A DNA stretch of 64,000 bases from Sphingomonas cannabina (GTDB lineage: Bacteria > Pseudomonadota > Alphaproteobacteria > Sphingomonadales > Sphingomonadaceae), in assembly GCF_021391395.1 (NCBI RefSeq), contig NZ_CP090059.1, forward strand, positions 2,093,001 through 2,157,000, written 5' to 3'. The notes below the pieces were generated by a model. That model saw nothing but the letters and a program-made list of their open reading frames with translations, was not told the DNA's origin and did not search any database. Numbering within the stretch: the first letter of the stretch is position 1; the number at the start of each line of letters is the position of its first letter. Below are positions 42,010 through 50,660 of the stretch, in pieces. Made by a program: the position numbers and the translations under genes.

Positions 42010-43467
42010 CTAGCCCACCCGCTCCTCGAGCAGCGCGAACTGGTCGATCGGGGCGCTTTCGTCTTGGTCGGTGAGGGTGGTGGGATAGTCGCCCGTGAAG
42101 CAGGCGTCGCAATAGCCGGGATGGACCCGCGGCCGGCCGTCTTGCCCCAGCGCCTTGTAGAGCCCGTCGATGCTGACGAAGGCGAGGCTGTCGGCGTGGA
42201 TGTAGGTCCGCATCGCCTCGAGATCGTGGGTCGCGGCGAGCAGCTTCGAGCGTTCCGGCGTGTCGACCCCGTAGAAGCAGCTGTGCCGGGTCGGCGGCGA
42301 GGCGATGCGCATGTGCACCTCGGCGGCGCCGGCATCGCGCATCATCTGCACGATCTTGAGGCTGGTCGTGCCCCGCACGATCGAATCGTCGATGAGGACG
42401 ATGCGCTTGCCCTGGATCAGCGCGCGGTTGGCATTGTGCTTGAGCTTGACGCCGAGGTGGCGGATCTGGTCGCCCGGCTGGATGAACGTGCGGCCGACAT
42501 AGTGCGAGCGGATGATGCCGAGCTCGAAAGGGATGCCCGACTGCTGGGCATAGCCGATCGCCGCGGGCACGCCCGAATCGGGCACCGGGATGACGAGGTC
42601 GGCATCGACCGGATTCTCGATCGCGAGCTGCGCGCCGATCGCCTTGCGCACGTCGTAGACCGAACGGTCCTCGGCGATCGAATCGGGCCGCGAGAAATAG
42701 ACCCATTCGAAGATGCACGGCCGCGCCGCGAGCGGGGCGAAGGGACGATGCGAGGCGATCTCGCTGCCCTTGACGATCACCAGCTCGCCCGGCTCCACGG
42801 CGCGGACGAACTCGGCGCCGACCACGTCGAGCGCGACCGTCTCCGACGCGAAGATCACGGTGTCGCCGAGCTTGCCCATCACCAGCGGGCGGATGCCGAG
42901 CGGATCGCGGCAGGCGATCATGCCCTCGGCGGTCATGCAGATCAGCGAATAGGCGCCCTCGAGCTGCTTCAGCGCGTCGATGAACCGGTCGATCAGCGTG
43001 CGGTAGCTGGAGGTGGCGACGAGGTGGATGATCACCTCGGTATCCGAGGTCGACTGGAAGATCGATCCGCTGCGGACGAGATCGCGCCTCAGGCGCATCG
43101 CGTTGGAGATGTTGCCGTTGTGCGCCACCGCGAAGCCGCCGCTCTGGAGCTCGGCATAGAGCGGCTGGACGTTCCTTAGCGCCGTTTCGCCGGTGGTCGA
43201 GTAGCGGACATGGCCGCAGGCGACGCCGCCCGGCAGCGCCCGCATCACCTCGTCACGGTCGAAGTTGCCGGCGACATGCCCCATCGCGCGATGGGTATGG
43301 AAGCCGTGACCGTCAAAGCTGGTGATGCCGGCGGCCTCCTGGCCGCGGTGCTGGAGCGCATGGAGGCCGAGCGCGACCAGCGCGGCTGCGCCGTCGGCTC
43401 CGGAAACGCCAAAAATCCCACACTCCTCACGGAGGTGGTCGTCATCGAATGGGTGCGTGGTGAGCAT
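42010..43467 (-). CDS. purF: Amidophosphoribosyltransferase
   Basis: This 485-residue enzyme catalyses the first committed step of purine biosynthesis, making 5-phosphoribosylamine from PRPP and glutamine. The N-terminal glutaminase has its nucleophile cysteine at position 16 in REECGIFGVSG; the phosphoribosyltransferase part has the PRPP-binding segment RIVLIDDSIVRGTTS. A short propeptide is normally removed before the cysteine. I chose ATG 43467 (MLTTHPFDDD), which has a GGGA site; ATGs at 43470 and 43500 are alternatives. It is far from the purC/purSQ genes. The SDR gene follows. Confidence 0.96.
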   Translation of the reverse strand: MLTTHPFDDDHLREECGIFGVSGADGAAALVALGLHALQHRGQEAAGITSFDGHGFHTHRAMGHVAGNFDRDEVMRALPGGVACGHVRYSTTGETALRNVQPLYAELQSGGFAVAHNGNISNAMRLRRDLVRSGSIFQSTSDTEVIIHLVATSSYRTLIDRFIDALKQLEGAYSLICMTAEGMIACRDPLGIRPLVMGKLGDTVIFASETVALDVVGAEFVRAVEPGELVIVKGSEIASHRPFAPLAARPCIFEWVYFSRPDSIAEDRSVYDVRKAIGAQLAIENPVDADLVIPVPDSGVPAAIGYAQQSGIPFELGIIRSHYVGRTFIQPGDQIRHLGVKLKHNANRALIQGKRIVLIDDSIVRGTTSLKIVQMMRDAGAAEVHMRIASPPTRHSCFYGVDTPERSKLLAATHDLEAMRTYIHADSLAFVSIDGLYKALGQDGRPRVHPGYCDACFTGDYPTTLTDQDESAPIDQFALLEERVG

Positions 43468-43490
43468 CATTTCCCGCGCGGGCTGTGTTC

Positions 43491-43514
43491 GGAACGCCAT
43501 ATAGGGTGGCCGTT
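43491..43514 (+). promoter_or_regulatory. Candidate EcfG-type stress promoter
   Basis: GGAAC at 43491-43495 and CGTT at 43511-43514 are separated by 15 bases; the alphaproteobacterial general-stress sigma factor EcfG prefers GGAAC followed by 16-17 bases and GTT. The spacing to GTT is 16 and to CGTT 15. It lies 84 bases before the DUF7218-like gene and overlaps the purF 5' end on the other strand. Match by eye only. Confidence 0.28.
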
Positions 43515-43597
43515 GCGGTTTGTCGCCTGTTTGTCATCATTTGCTGAACCAGGGCCGGCGCACGGGCGTTTTTGCTGGGCATCGAAGGAGATCGGAC

Positions 43598-43849
43598 ATG
43601 CCAGGCAAGGACCACGGATCGCAGATCAAGGACGACAAGCTTTACGAGAAGCTGCGCAGCGAGGGCGAATCGAAGGAGAAGGCGGCGCGCATCGCCAATG
43701 CGAAGGCCGGCCATTCGCTCGACCACCGGTCGACCCACCTCGAGGACCGCAGCAAGGAGGACCTCTACGACGAGGCCAAGGAGATCGGCATCGAAGGCCG
43801 GTCGAAGATGGACAAGAAGGAGCTGATCGACGCGATCCGCAACCACTGA
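43598..43849 (+). CDS. DUF7218-like protein with Rho-N/SAP-like tail
   Basis: This 83-residue charged protein is in two parts: an N-terminal MPGKDHGSQIKDDKLYEKLR to AARIANAKAGHS block that resembles the DUF7218 family, and a C-terminal segment SKEDLYDEAKEIGIEGRSKM to DAIRNH that resembles the helix-extended-helix Rho-N/SAP-like nucleic-acid-binding motif. The gene has an AAGGAG ribosome-binding site 8 bases before the ATG at 43598. It is divergent from purF and has an EcfG-like promoter candidate upstream. Function is unknown; a role in nucleic-acid binding or stress is inference. Confidence 0.75.
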   Translation: MPGKDHGSQIKDDKLYEKLRSEGESKEKAARIANAKAGHSLDHRSTHLEDRSKEDLYDEAKEIGIEGRSKMDKKELIDAIRNH

Positions 43850-43933
43850 CCGGCGGACGAAGGCGGGACGCGGGCGAGCGGATCGTCGCCTCCCGGCAGC
43901 AGCGAATCGCTTGTCGACGGCGTAGCCGCATTC

Positions 43934-45238
43934 TCATGATGGATCGCCATGCGCGGCGGGCAGTCGTCGCTCGACGAACATCACGCCGCCCGCGACCGCC
44001 ACCAATGCGCCGGCTAGGAACAGCATCGGTACCAGCTTGCTATCGCTTGCGGTCGCAATGGCCGGAACCAATGCCTGTGCGGCGAAACCGCCCAGATTTC
44101 CGACCGAGTTGATCGCGGCGAAACCTGCGGCTGCCCCGGCTCCCGTGAGGAAGCGTGGCGGGAGGGTCCAGAAGATCGGCTGGCCGGCGAAGATCGCCGC
44201 CGCGGCGACGCAGAGCATTGCGAACTTGAGTACGAAGCCGGGGAGCAGGACGCACAGGACGAGCGCGAGCGCGCCGATCAGCGGCGGCACGATGATGTGC
44301 CAGCGCTGATCCGAGTGCCGGGCGGCATGTCGGGGAACCAGCCAGAGCGCTGCGCCGACCACGATCCACAGCAGCGCGTTGAGAAGGCCGTTCGCCGTAT
44401 TGGAGACCCCGAAATCGCGGACGATCGTCGGCAACCAGTAGCTCAGCCCATAGGCCGCGAGCGGAAGGCCGAAGAAGGTGATGCAGAGCATCGCCACGCG
44501 GCGGTCGGCGAGCGAGGCAAGTCCATGGGCGTGCTTGCCGGTCGGCACCTTGGCGTGTTCCGCCGCCAGTTCCGCGGCCAGCCAGGCCTTGTGTCGTCCG
44601 CTCAGCCACCGTGCCCGTTCGGGGTGGCTGGGCAGGATCAAATAGACGGCCGGGGCCAAGGCGATCGCCGGCAGGCCGGTCACGATGAAGACCCATTGCC
44701 ATCCCCGCAGGCCCGCGACGCCGTCGAGATCGAGAAGGACTCCTCCGAGTGCCGCCCCCACCGCGTTGGCGACCGCGCTGGCGATCATGAACATGCCGAT
44801 CGCTCGCCCGCGATAGCGAGCGGGAAACCAGAGCGTGAGGGCATAGAGCACGCCGGGAAACAGCCCGGCCTCGGCTGCTCCGAGCAGAAAGCGCAGCAGG
44901 TAGAAGACCCAGCCGCTGGACGTGAAGGCGAGGAGAACCGTGACGGCGCCCCAACTCGCCATGATGCGGGCGAACCATGCCCCTGCGCCGACCCGGGCGA
45001 GTATGAGGTTGCTCGGTACCTCGAACAGGAAATAGCCGATGAAGAACAGTGAGGCGCCAAGTCCGAACGCCGCTTCGCTGAGGCCCAGATCCTGCGCCAT
45101 CTGGAGCTTCGCGAACGAGACGTTCTGGCGATCGATATAGGCGATCAGGTAGACGAGGCCGAGGAGCGGGAGCAGCCGCCAGGAGATGATACGGACGGCG
45201 GCGTCTGCGGTGTCCTCTGCAGCTTGCCGCTTCGTCAT
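43934..45238 (-). CDS. MFS transporter, anion/cation symporter (ACS) group
   Basis: This 434-residue, twelve-segment carrier has the ACS-family N-terminus LLPLLGLVYLIAYIDRQNVS and the segment FEVPSNLILARVGAGAWFAR, then RFLLGAAEAGLFPGVLYALT in the fourth helix. ACS members import organic anions such as sugar acids, phthalates, allantoate or tartrate; no catabolic gene nearby tells which. It stands alone, divergent from hisI with about 90 bases between. A short Lys/Asp-rich N-terminus precedes the first helix. Confidence 0.9.
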   Translation of the reverse strand: MTKRQAAEDTADAAVRIISWRLLPLLGLVYLIAYIDRQNVSFAKLQMAQDLGLSEAAFGLGASLFFIGYFLFEVPSNLILARVGAGAWFARIMASWGAVTVLLAFTSSGWVFYLLRFLLGAAEAGLFPGVLYALTLWFPARYRGRAIGMFMIASAVANAVGAALGGVLLDLDGVAGLRGWQWVFIVTGLPAIALAPAVYLILPSHPERARWLSGRHKAWLAAELAAEHAKVPTGKHAHGLASLADRRVAMLCITFFGLPLAAYGLSYWLPTIVRDFGVSNTANGLLNALLWIVVGAALWLVPRHAARHSDQRWHIIVPPLIGALALVLCVLLPGFVLKFAMLCVAAAAIFAGQPIFWTLPPRFLTGAGAAAGFAAINSVGNLGGFAAQALVPAIATASDSKLVPMLFLAGALVAVAGGVMFVERRLPAAHGDPS

Positions 45239-45327
45239 GAAGGGCTTGATATAGGCGGGCAGGGTTGAGGTCCATGGCTTGGCACTTCCGCTATTCCCGC
45301 TTCCCCGAAACGCGCTACATCGCCGTC

Positions 45328-45690
45328 ATGACTGACCCTCGCGAAACCGGCCTCTCTCTCGACCCCAAGTACGACGCCGCCGGACTGGTGACCGCCGTCG
45401 CCACCGACGCCGCCACCGGCGAGGTGCTGATGGTCGCGCACATGAACGCCGAGGCGCTGGAGAAGACGGTCGCGACCGGCGAGGCGCATTTCTGGTCGCG
45501 CAGCCGCGGCAGGCTGTGGAAGAAGGGCGAGACGTCCGGCCATGTGCTGCGTGTCGTCGAGGCGCGGATCGACTGTGACCAGGACGCGGTGTGGCTGCGC
45601 GTCGAGCCGGCGGGGCCGGCCTGCCACACCGGCGAGAGGAGCTGCTTCTACCGCCGGATCGAGGGCGGCGGGCTGGTTCGCGTCGAATGA
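45328..45690 (+). CDS. hisI: Phosphoribosyl-AMP cyclohydrolase
   Basis: This 120-residue enzyme opens the purine ring of PR-AMP in step 3 of histidine biosynthesis. The motifs [47 protein letters not shown] and [11 protein letters not shown] carry the metal-binding Cys and Asp residues. The single-function HisI form, without HisE fusion, is typical of alphaproteobacteria. The start at 45328 ([16 protein letters not shown]) is preferred to a longer ORF start at 45265. The stop overlaps the next gene by 4 bases. Confidence 0.95.
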   Translation: MTDPRETGLSLDPKYDAAGLVTAVATDAATGEVLMVAHMNAEALEKTVATGEAHFWSRSRGRLWKKGETSGHVLRVVEARIDCDQDAVWLRVEPAGPACHTGERSCFYRRIEGGGLVRVE

Positions 45691-46190
45691 TCCGTTGGGC
45701 GGCGCTGCTGCCGGTGCTGCTGCTCGCGAGCTGCCCGCCGCGGCCGCATGACGCCGCGGAGACGAGCGGGGCCCCCGACCTGGAGACCGCGGCCATCGCG
45801 CGCGGCATCGTCCGCGATCCGCGCGATACCGAGCCGACCGGCCTCTATGCGCGCGACACCGACCGCGTCTGCATCGTGCCCAAGGGGCTCGATTACCGCA
45901 TCGGCGCGTTCGTCGACTATGGCGAGGGGATCACCTGCAATGCCGCGGGCAGCGTCACCCGTTCGGGAGAGACGCTGCGGGTGCGGCTCGGGGACGGCAA
46001 GTGCAGCTTCGACGCGCGCTTCGACGGCGACCGCATCACCTTCCCGGGACGATTGCCCGACGCCTGCGCGGCGCTGTGCACGCAGCGCGCGTCGCTGGCG
46101 GGGCTAGAGGTGACGCGGCTCAGCGAATCATTGTCCGAGGCGGCGGCGATGCGCGATGCGCGCGGACGATTGCCCTGCACGACACGTTGA
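45687..46190 (+). CDS. Hypothetical lipoprotein
   Basis: This 167-residue protein has a short lipoprotein signal ([18 protein letters not shown], lipobox cysteine 16) and a mature part with several cysteines (in [38 protein letters not shown]) that may form disulfides, as in small periplasmic adhesion or inhibitor folds. No domain is recognised. It overlaps the hisI stop (ATGA) and is likely cotranscribed. A candidate MerR operator overlaps its stop codon. Confidence 0.72.
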   Translation: MIRWAALLPVLLLASCPPRPHDAAETSGAPDLETAAIARGIVRDPRDTEPTGLYARDTDRVCIVPKGLDYRIGAFVDYGEGITCNAAGSVTRSGETLRVRLGDGKCSFDARFDGDRITFPGRLPDACAALCTQRASLAGLEVTRLSESLSEAAAMRDARGRLPCTTR

Positions 46191-46202
46191 CGTTCACGTA
46201 AA
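46187..46202. promoter_or_regulatory. Candidate operator of the MerR/LiuR-type regulator
   Basis: The 16-base sequence TTGACGTTCACGTAAA matches its own reverse complement at 12 of 16 positions, in the form TTnACGTnnACGTnAA. It lies 19 bases before the start of the MerR-family gene, where a MerR-type regulator that controls its own operon would bind. LiuR-like regulators of acyl-CoA catabolism bind ACGT-containing palindromes of this kind in proteobacteria (family knowledge from memory). It overlaps the stop codon of the preceding gene. Confidence 0.5.
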
Positions 46203-46221
46203 GGGAAGGCATAAACGAGCC

Positions 46222-46626
46222 ATGTCGCTTTCGCCCGCCTTGGCCCCGATCGAGACACGGACCGATCGGGAGAGCTTCTCGATCTCGGACCTGTCGGCCG
46301 AGTTCGGCGTCACTGCCCGCGCGCTGCGCTTCTATGAGGACGAGGGGCTGATCTCGCCCGAGCGGCGCGGGTTGCAGCGCATCTATTCGCACCGCGACCG
46401 CGCCCGGCTCGCCTGGATCCTGCGCGGCAAGCGCGTCGGCTTCAGCCTGGCCGAGATCCGCGAGATGATCGATCTCTACGACATCGGCGACGGACGCAAG
46501 GTGCAGCGCCAGGTGACGCTCGAGCGTTGCCTGGACCGGATCGCGCTCCTGAAGCGCCAGAAAGTGGATATCGACGCCGCGATCGCCGAGCTGGAGGATT
46601 TCGTGGCGCTGCTCAAGGAATACTGA
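46222..46626 (+). CDS. MerR-family regulator (LiuR-like)
   Basis: This 134-residue DNA-binding protein has a winged helix in SISDLSAEFGVTARALRFYE and the wing YSHRDRARLAWILRGKRVGF, followed by a C-terminal coiled coil (QVTLERCLDRIALLKRQKVD). The form without metal-binding cysteines, next to an acyl-CoA dehydrogenase, resembles LiuR, which controls branched-chain and acyl-CoA catabolism in proteobacteria. A palindrome just upstream of its start is a likely operator. The acyl-CoA dehydrogenase starts 10 bases after the stop. Confidence 0.85.
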   Translation: MSLSPALAPIETRTDRESFSISDLSAEFGVTARALRFYEDEGLISPERRGLQRIYSHRDRARLAWILRGKRVGFSLAEIREMIDLYDIGDGRKVQRQVTLERCLDRIALLKRQKVDIDAAIAELEDFVALLKEY

Positions 46627-46635
46627 GGAGAGACC

Positions 46636-48438
46636 ATGCCGCAATATCAGCCGCCCGTCCGCGATACCCGATTCATCCTGGATCAGGTGATCGCGCTCGA
46701 CCGCTATGCCAACCTGCCGGGTTTCGCCGCCGCGTCGCCCGACGTGGTCGAGGCGGTGCTGGAAGAGGGCGGCAGGTTCGTCGCCGAGGTGCTGTTCCCG
46801 CTCAACCAGACCGGCGATGCGGAGGGCTGCACCCGCCATCCGGACGGCAGCGTCACCACGCCCAAGGGCTTCAAGGAGGCCTATCGCCAGTTCGTCGAGA
46901 GCGGCTGGGCGACGCTGTCCGCGCCCGAGCAGTTCGGCGGGCAGGGGATGCCGCACGTCGTCGCCACGGCGTTCCAGGAATATATGATCTCCGCGAACAT
47001 GGCCTTCGCCATGTATCCGGGGCTGACACACGGCGCGATCGCGGCGCTGCTCGCCAAGGGATCGCCCGAGCAGCAGGAGAAATACGTCCCGAAGATGGTG
47101 TCGGGCGAGTGGGGCGGGACGATGAACCTGACCGAGCCCCAGTGCGGCACCGACCTGGGCCTGATCCGCACCCGCGCCGAGCCGCAGGCGGACGGGAGCT
47201 ATGCGATCACGGGGACCAAGATCTTCATCTCGTCGGGCGAGCATGACCTGACCGAGAACATCATCCACCTCGTCCTCGCCAAGACGCCGGGGGCGCCGGA
47301 CAGCACCAAGGGCATCTCGCTGTTCGTGGTGCCGAAGTTTCTGGTCAATGACGACGGATCGCTGGGTGAGCGCAATGCGGTCACCTGCGGGTCGATCGAG
47401 CACAAGATGGGTATCCATGCCAACTCGACCTGCGTGATGAACTATGACGGAGCGAAGGGCTGGCTGGTCGGCGAGGAGATGAAGGGGCTCGCCGCGATGT
47501 TCATCATGATGAACGCGGCGCGGCTCGGCGTGGGGCTGCAAGGCCTCGCGGTGGGCGAGGTCGCGTTCCAGAACGCGGTGCAATACGCCAAGGACCGCCG
47601 CCAGGGCCGCGCGCTGACCGGGCCCAAGGACCCGGAGGAGAAGGCCGATCCGCTGTTCGTCCATCCCGACGTGCGGCGGATGCTGATGGAGGCCAAGGCG
47701 TGGAACGAGGGGCTGCGTGCGCTGTGCCTGTGGGGCGCGCTCCAGGTCGATCTCGAGCACGCGGCGCAGGGGGAGGAGGAGCGGCAGCTCGCCGCCGACC
47801 TGATCGGGCTGTTGACGCCGGTGATCAAGGGTTGCGGCACCGACGCCGGCTATCGCATCGCGACCGACAGCCAGCAGGTCTATGGCGGGCATGGCTACAT
47901 CGCCGAATGGGGGATGGAGCAATATGTCCGCGATGCCCGCATCTCGATGATCTACGAGGGCACCAACGGCGTGCAGGCGATGGACCTCGTCGGCCGCAAG
48001 CTCGCGCAGAACGGCGGTCGGGCGGTGCAGGCGTTCTTCAAGCTGGTCGGCGAGGAATGCGCGGCGGCGAAGGGCGACGAGAAGGTCGCCGATTTCGCCG
48101 GACGGCTGGAGAAGGCGCTGGGCGAGCTCCAGGCGGCGACGATGTGGTTCATGGCGAACGGGATGCAGAATCCCAACCAGGTCGGCGCGGGCGCCTATAG
48201 CTATATGCAGCTGATGGGCATCGTCGCGACCGGCCTGATGTGGCTGCGCATGGCGCGCGCGGCGGCGGCCGGGCTGGCGGCGGGTGGAGGCGATGCCGGT
48301 TTCCTCGAGGCGAAGCTCGTCACCGCTCGCTTCTTCGCCGAGCGGATCATGCCCGATGCGGGTGCGCTGAGGCGGAAGATCGAAGGCGGGGCGGAGAGCG
48401 TTATGGCGCTCGATCCGGAACTGTTCGTCGCGGCCTGA
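46636..48438 (+). CDS. Acyl-CoA dehydrogenase, large (C-terminally extended) type
   Basis: This 600-residue flavoprotein of the long acyl-CoA dehydrogenase group has an N-terminal leader domain (YQPPVRDTRFILDQVIALDR), the middle beta-domain around WGGTMNLTEPQCGTDLGLIR, the FAD/acyl-CoA C-terminal domain with GIHANSTCVMNYDGAKGWLV and YGGHGYIAEWGMEQYVRDAR, and a further C-terminal extension of about 130 residues. Such forms are found in bacterial fatty-acid beta-oxidation. The electron acceptor is ETF. The MerR regulator directly upstream probably controls it. Confidence 0.93.
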   Translation: MPQYQPPVRDTRFILDQVIALDRYANLPGFAAASPDVVEAVLEEGGRFVAEVLFPLNQTGDAEGCTRHPDGSVTTPKGFKEAYRQFVESGWATLSAPEQFGGQGMPHVVATAFQEYMISANMAFAMYPGLTHGAIAALLAKGSPEQQEKYVPKMVSGEWGGTMNLTEPQCGTDLGLIRTRAEPQADGSYAITGTKIFISSGEHDLTENIIHLVLAKTPGAPDSTKGISLFVVPKFLVNDDGSLGERNAVTCGSIEHKMGIHANSTCVMNYDGAKGWLVGEEMKGLAAMFIMMNAARLGVGLQGLAVGEVAFQNAVQYAKDRRQGRALTGPKDPEEKADPLFVHPDVRRMLMEAKAWNEGLRALCLWGALQVDLEHAAQGEEERQLAADLIGLLTPVIKGCGTDAGYRIATDSQQVYGGHGYIAEWGMEQYVRDARISMIYEGTNGVQAMDLVGRKLAQNGGRAVQAFFKLVGEECAAAKGDEKVADFAGRLEKALGELQAATMWFMANGMQNPNQVGAGAYSYMQLMGIVATGLMWLRMARAAAAGLAAGGGDAGFLEAKLVTARFFAERIMPDAGALRRKIEGGAESVMALDPELFVAA

Positions 48439-48475
48439 GGCTGAGCGACATTCAAGCAGATCGCACGGCTATCTC

Positions 48476-48584
48476 TTAAGCCCCTCCCCTTCAGGGGAGG
48501 GGTTGGGGGTGGGGAAGTGCGGCAGGCTTTGTCGCTTGGGGCGAGCCACCACCCCAACCCCTCCCCTGAAGGGGAGGGGCTTAA
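48476..48584. repeat. Composite palindromic repeat, CCCCTCCCCTTCAGGGG type
   Basis: A left unit TTAAGCCCCTCCCCTTCAGG and an inverted right unit TGAAGGGGAGGGGCTTAA bracket inner segments GGTTGGGGGTGGGGA and CCACCCCAACCCC. It lies between two convergent genes; the TAA stop of the SleB gene is formed by the end of the right unit. This subtype is found once in the window. Confidence 0.87.
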
Positions 48585-49984
48585 CTGCTTAATCCTCGCC
48601 GGCTTTCGGGGCCGGTTTCGCCGATGTCGGACTGGGGGCGGGGGGCGGCTGGAACCGCTGCGGGCGCTGCCTTGCGGCGGATGCCGGCAAGCGGGTCGAG
48701 GCCGACGGGTCTCGTCGGCACCACCGGCGGAGGCGCGATGGTCCCCGAGACCCCGCCGCCGACGCCGCGCAGGTCGAAGTTCGGGTTCGCGCCGGAGGCG
48801 GCCGCCGCCGCGGCCGGCGGGACCATCGTCATCGAGACCTGCGCCTTCATGCACTGAGTCGGCTGGGTGTTCTTGAACTCGGCGCAGTTCCACAGCGTCT
48901 TCTCGAAATTGAAGGCGCGATCGCGGAGGTAGCTGAACGACATCATCCGCTGCTGCACCGGCGTGATCGGCAGCGCGGCCGGCGTGGCGGCCTTGTCGGT
49001 CCAGGCCATGAACTTGCAGAAGGGCCGGTCGCCGCATGCCTTCAGCGCGAGCACCGGGTACATCTCCGGGCCGAGCTTGGGGTCGAGCGTGACGAGGAAG
49101 GTGTTCGCGTCCTGCGCCAGGCTCTGGGGCACGGCGAGACCCTCCGGCAGCAGCACGTTCGCGGCGTCTGCCGCAAGCGTGGCGACGTCATCCCCCGGCA
49201 GGTGATGGGCGGTCGAGAGCCGCGCGAGCTGCGGGATGTTCGGCTCGGCCCCGGTGTAGCGGCTGGCAAAGGCCGGCGGCGTGCCCCACCAGCCGGTCCA
49301 GCGGAAGAAGAGATGGGTGTGCACCTCGGTGATCTTGTCGAGGCTCGCGCTCCAGTACGGCACCACCCAGTCGGTATGATAGTGGGTCGCGTGGCCGACG
49401 CGCCTGTCGACCGTGCCGTTGAGCGCGGCCCTGGCGATCTCTCGCGCGCGCTCCCAGGCGGCGGGGCGTATGGTGCGCAGGATCGCGCCGTCGCAGGTGA
49501 AGGTGAACTGGCAGCCGGTGCGCCGCTCGGCGCCCTGGAACACCACGCCGCACACACTGTGCGGGAAGGCGGGGTGGCGGACGCGGTTCAGCACGACCTG
49601 CGCCACCGCCTTCTCGCCGGAGGCATCGTCGCCCGCTTCATAGATCACCGCGGCGGCGAGACAGTCGATCGCGCGCGCCTGATCCTCCGGCGCGCCGAAG
49701 ATGCGGAACGGCCGCGCAGCCGGATTGGGCGCGGTGGAGAAGGGGATGGTGGCGTTATACTCGCGGGCATCCTCGGGCGCGAGATTCTGGAACTCGATCG
49801 GTTCGACCGGCGGCAGCTCGGCCTGAGGGACGACATGCCGCGGGCGCACGACCTTGGCCGCGGCGGGCGGAAGTTTCGGGGCGTGGGTCACCAGCCAGAC
49901 GGGCACGGCGATCGCCGCGACCGCAAGCAGCGCCAGCACGCCGAGCAGCCAGCGCGGCAGGGGATTGGTGGCAGATAACGTCAT
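48581..49984 (-). CDS. Cell-wall hydrolase of the SleB family
   Basis: The protein has 467 residues from the ATG at 49984. It has a short cytoplasmic N-terminus, one membrane anchor (LLGVLALLAVAAIAVPVWLV), a proline-rich linker and the SleB hydrolase domain in DCLAAAVIYEAGDDASGEKA, QVVLNRVRHPAFPHSVCGVV, followed by GCQFTFTCDG and ATHYHTDWVVPYW. A long region of unknown function and an Ala/Pro-rich C-terminus (about residues 400-467) follow. SleB proteins cleave peptidoglycan; the sporulation role does not apply here. Upstream ATG 50038 is less likely. The stop lies within the composite repeat. Confidence 0.85.
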   Translation of the reverse strand: MTLSATNPLPRWLLGVLALLAVAAIAVPVWLVTHAPKLPPAAAKVVRPRHVVPQAELPPVEPIEFQNLAPEDAREYNATIPFSTAPNPAARPFRIFGAPEDQARAIDCLAAAVIYEAGDDASGEKAVAQVVLNRVRHPAFPHSVCGVVFQGAERRTGCQFTFTCDGAILRTIRPAAWERAREIARAALNGTVDRRVGHATHYHTDWVVPYWSASLDKITEVHTHLFFRWTGWWGTPPAFASRYTGAEPNIPQLARLSTAHHLPGDDVATLAADAANVLLPEGLAVPQSLAQDANTFLVTLDPKLGPEMYPVLALKACGDRPFCKFMAWTDKAATPAALPITPVQQRMMSFSYLRDRAFNFEKTLWNCAEFKNTQPTQCMKAQVSMTMVPPAAAAAASGANPNFDLRGVGGGVSGTIAPPPVVPTRPVGLDPLAGIRRKAAPAAVPAAPRPQSDIGETGPESRRGLSS

Positions 49985-50152
49985 GCGATCGTGGATGAGG
50001 ACGCTGTCTCTGTGGAGCTGATATGGGCGCGCCAACATCTGGGCTGCACCTCCGGTTCAACGGGACGCGCGGCCATAGCGCAATCGTTTCGTTGGCGGAA
50101 GAGCAGGACGGTGGGTGGTGAGGGGGATGCGGCCGGATCGAAGCAGCGCAGT

Positions 50153-50225
50153 GCTCCTGCGAAGGCAGGAGCCCTGGATCATAGATGTGCCGCTGCGGCC
50201 TGGGCTCCTGCCTTCGCAGGAGCAC
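50153..50225. repeat. Composite palindromic repeat, GCTCCTGCGAAGGCAGGAGC type
   Basis: GCTCCTGCGAAGGCAGGAGC and its inverted copy are about 33 bases apart, nearly identical to the element at 8099. The interval 49985-50257 upstream of the SleB gene has no other gene. Confidence 0.88.
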
Positions 50226-50257
50226 GATCCAATCTGATTGGGACGAAAACTTAAGCC

Positions 50258-50584
50258 CTAATCCGGCCAGAAGCCGGTGCCTTGGCAGATGTCGAGCGCG
50301 TCGAGCGCGCGGTTGCGGCAGCCTTCGCTGGTGCAGATGGGGGCGACGCGGGCGTAGCGTTGAGAGCAGGTTTCCGGCGCGCCTGGGCGGGAGGCCGGCC
50401 TGGTGTCGTAGCTGACCGGCTGCGGAGTCGGCTTGGCCGACGGCGGAACCAGCATCGTCTCGCCGCCGGCATGATGCGCCGCCGGTGCCGCGGCGACAGC
50501 GGGATTCGCGCCGCCGCCGAAGGCCATCGGCCAGACCAGGACAGTCGCCAGCATCGCGCCGGCACAGATCATCGCGTTACGCAC
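50258..50584 (-). CDS. Hypothetical secreted protein
   Basis: The protein has 108 residues if the GTG at 50584 is used, which has a GGGGGGAACC site directly upstream; a larger ORF to 50641 is less likely. A signal-peptide-like region (MICAGAMLATVLVWPMAF) is followed by a Pro/Ala-rich linker and a small C-terminal domain with cysteines in ETCSQRYARVAPICTSEGCR and LDICQGTGFWPD. The four-cysteine tail could form two disulfides in the periplasm. No domain is recognised. Confidence 0.68.
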   Translation of the reverse strand: MRNAMICAGAMLATVLVWPMAFGGGANPAVAAAPAAHHAGGETMLVPPSAKPTPQPVSYDTRPASRPGAPETCSQRYARVAPICTSEGCRNRALDALDICQGTGFWPD

Positions 50585-50660
50585 GGTTCCCCCCGGAAAC
50601 GATCGCGATTCGGGTTCCGGGGGTTTCCTATGGTGAATCAATGAATTTTGCGAGTCGCTT

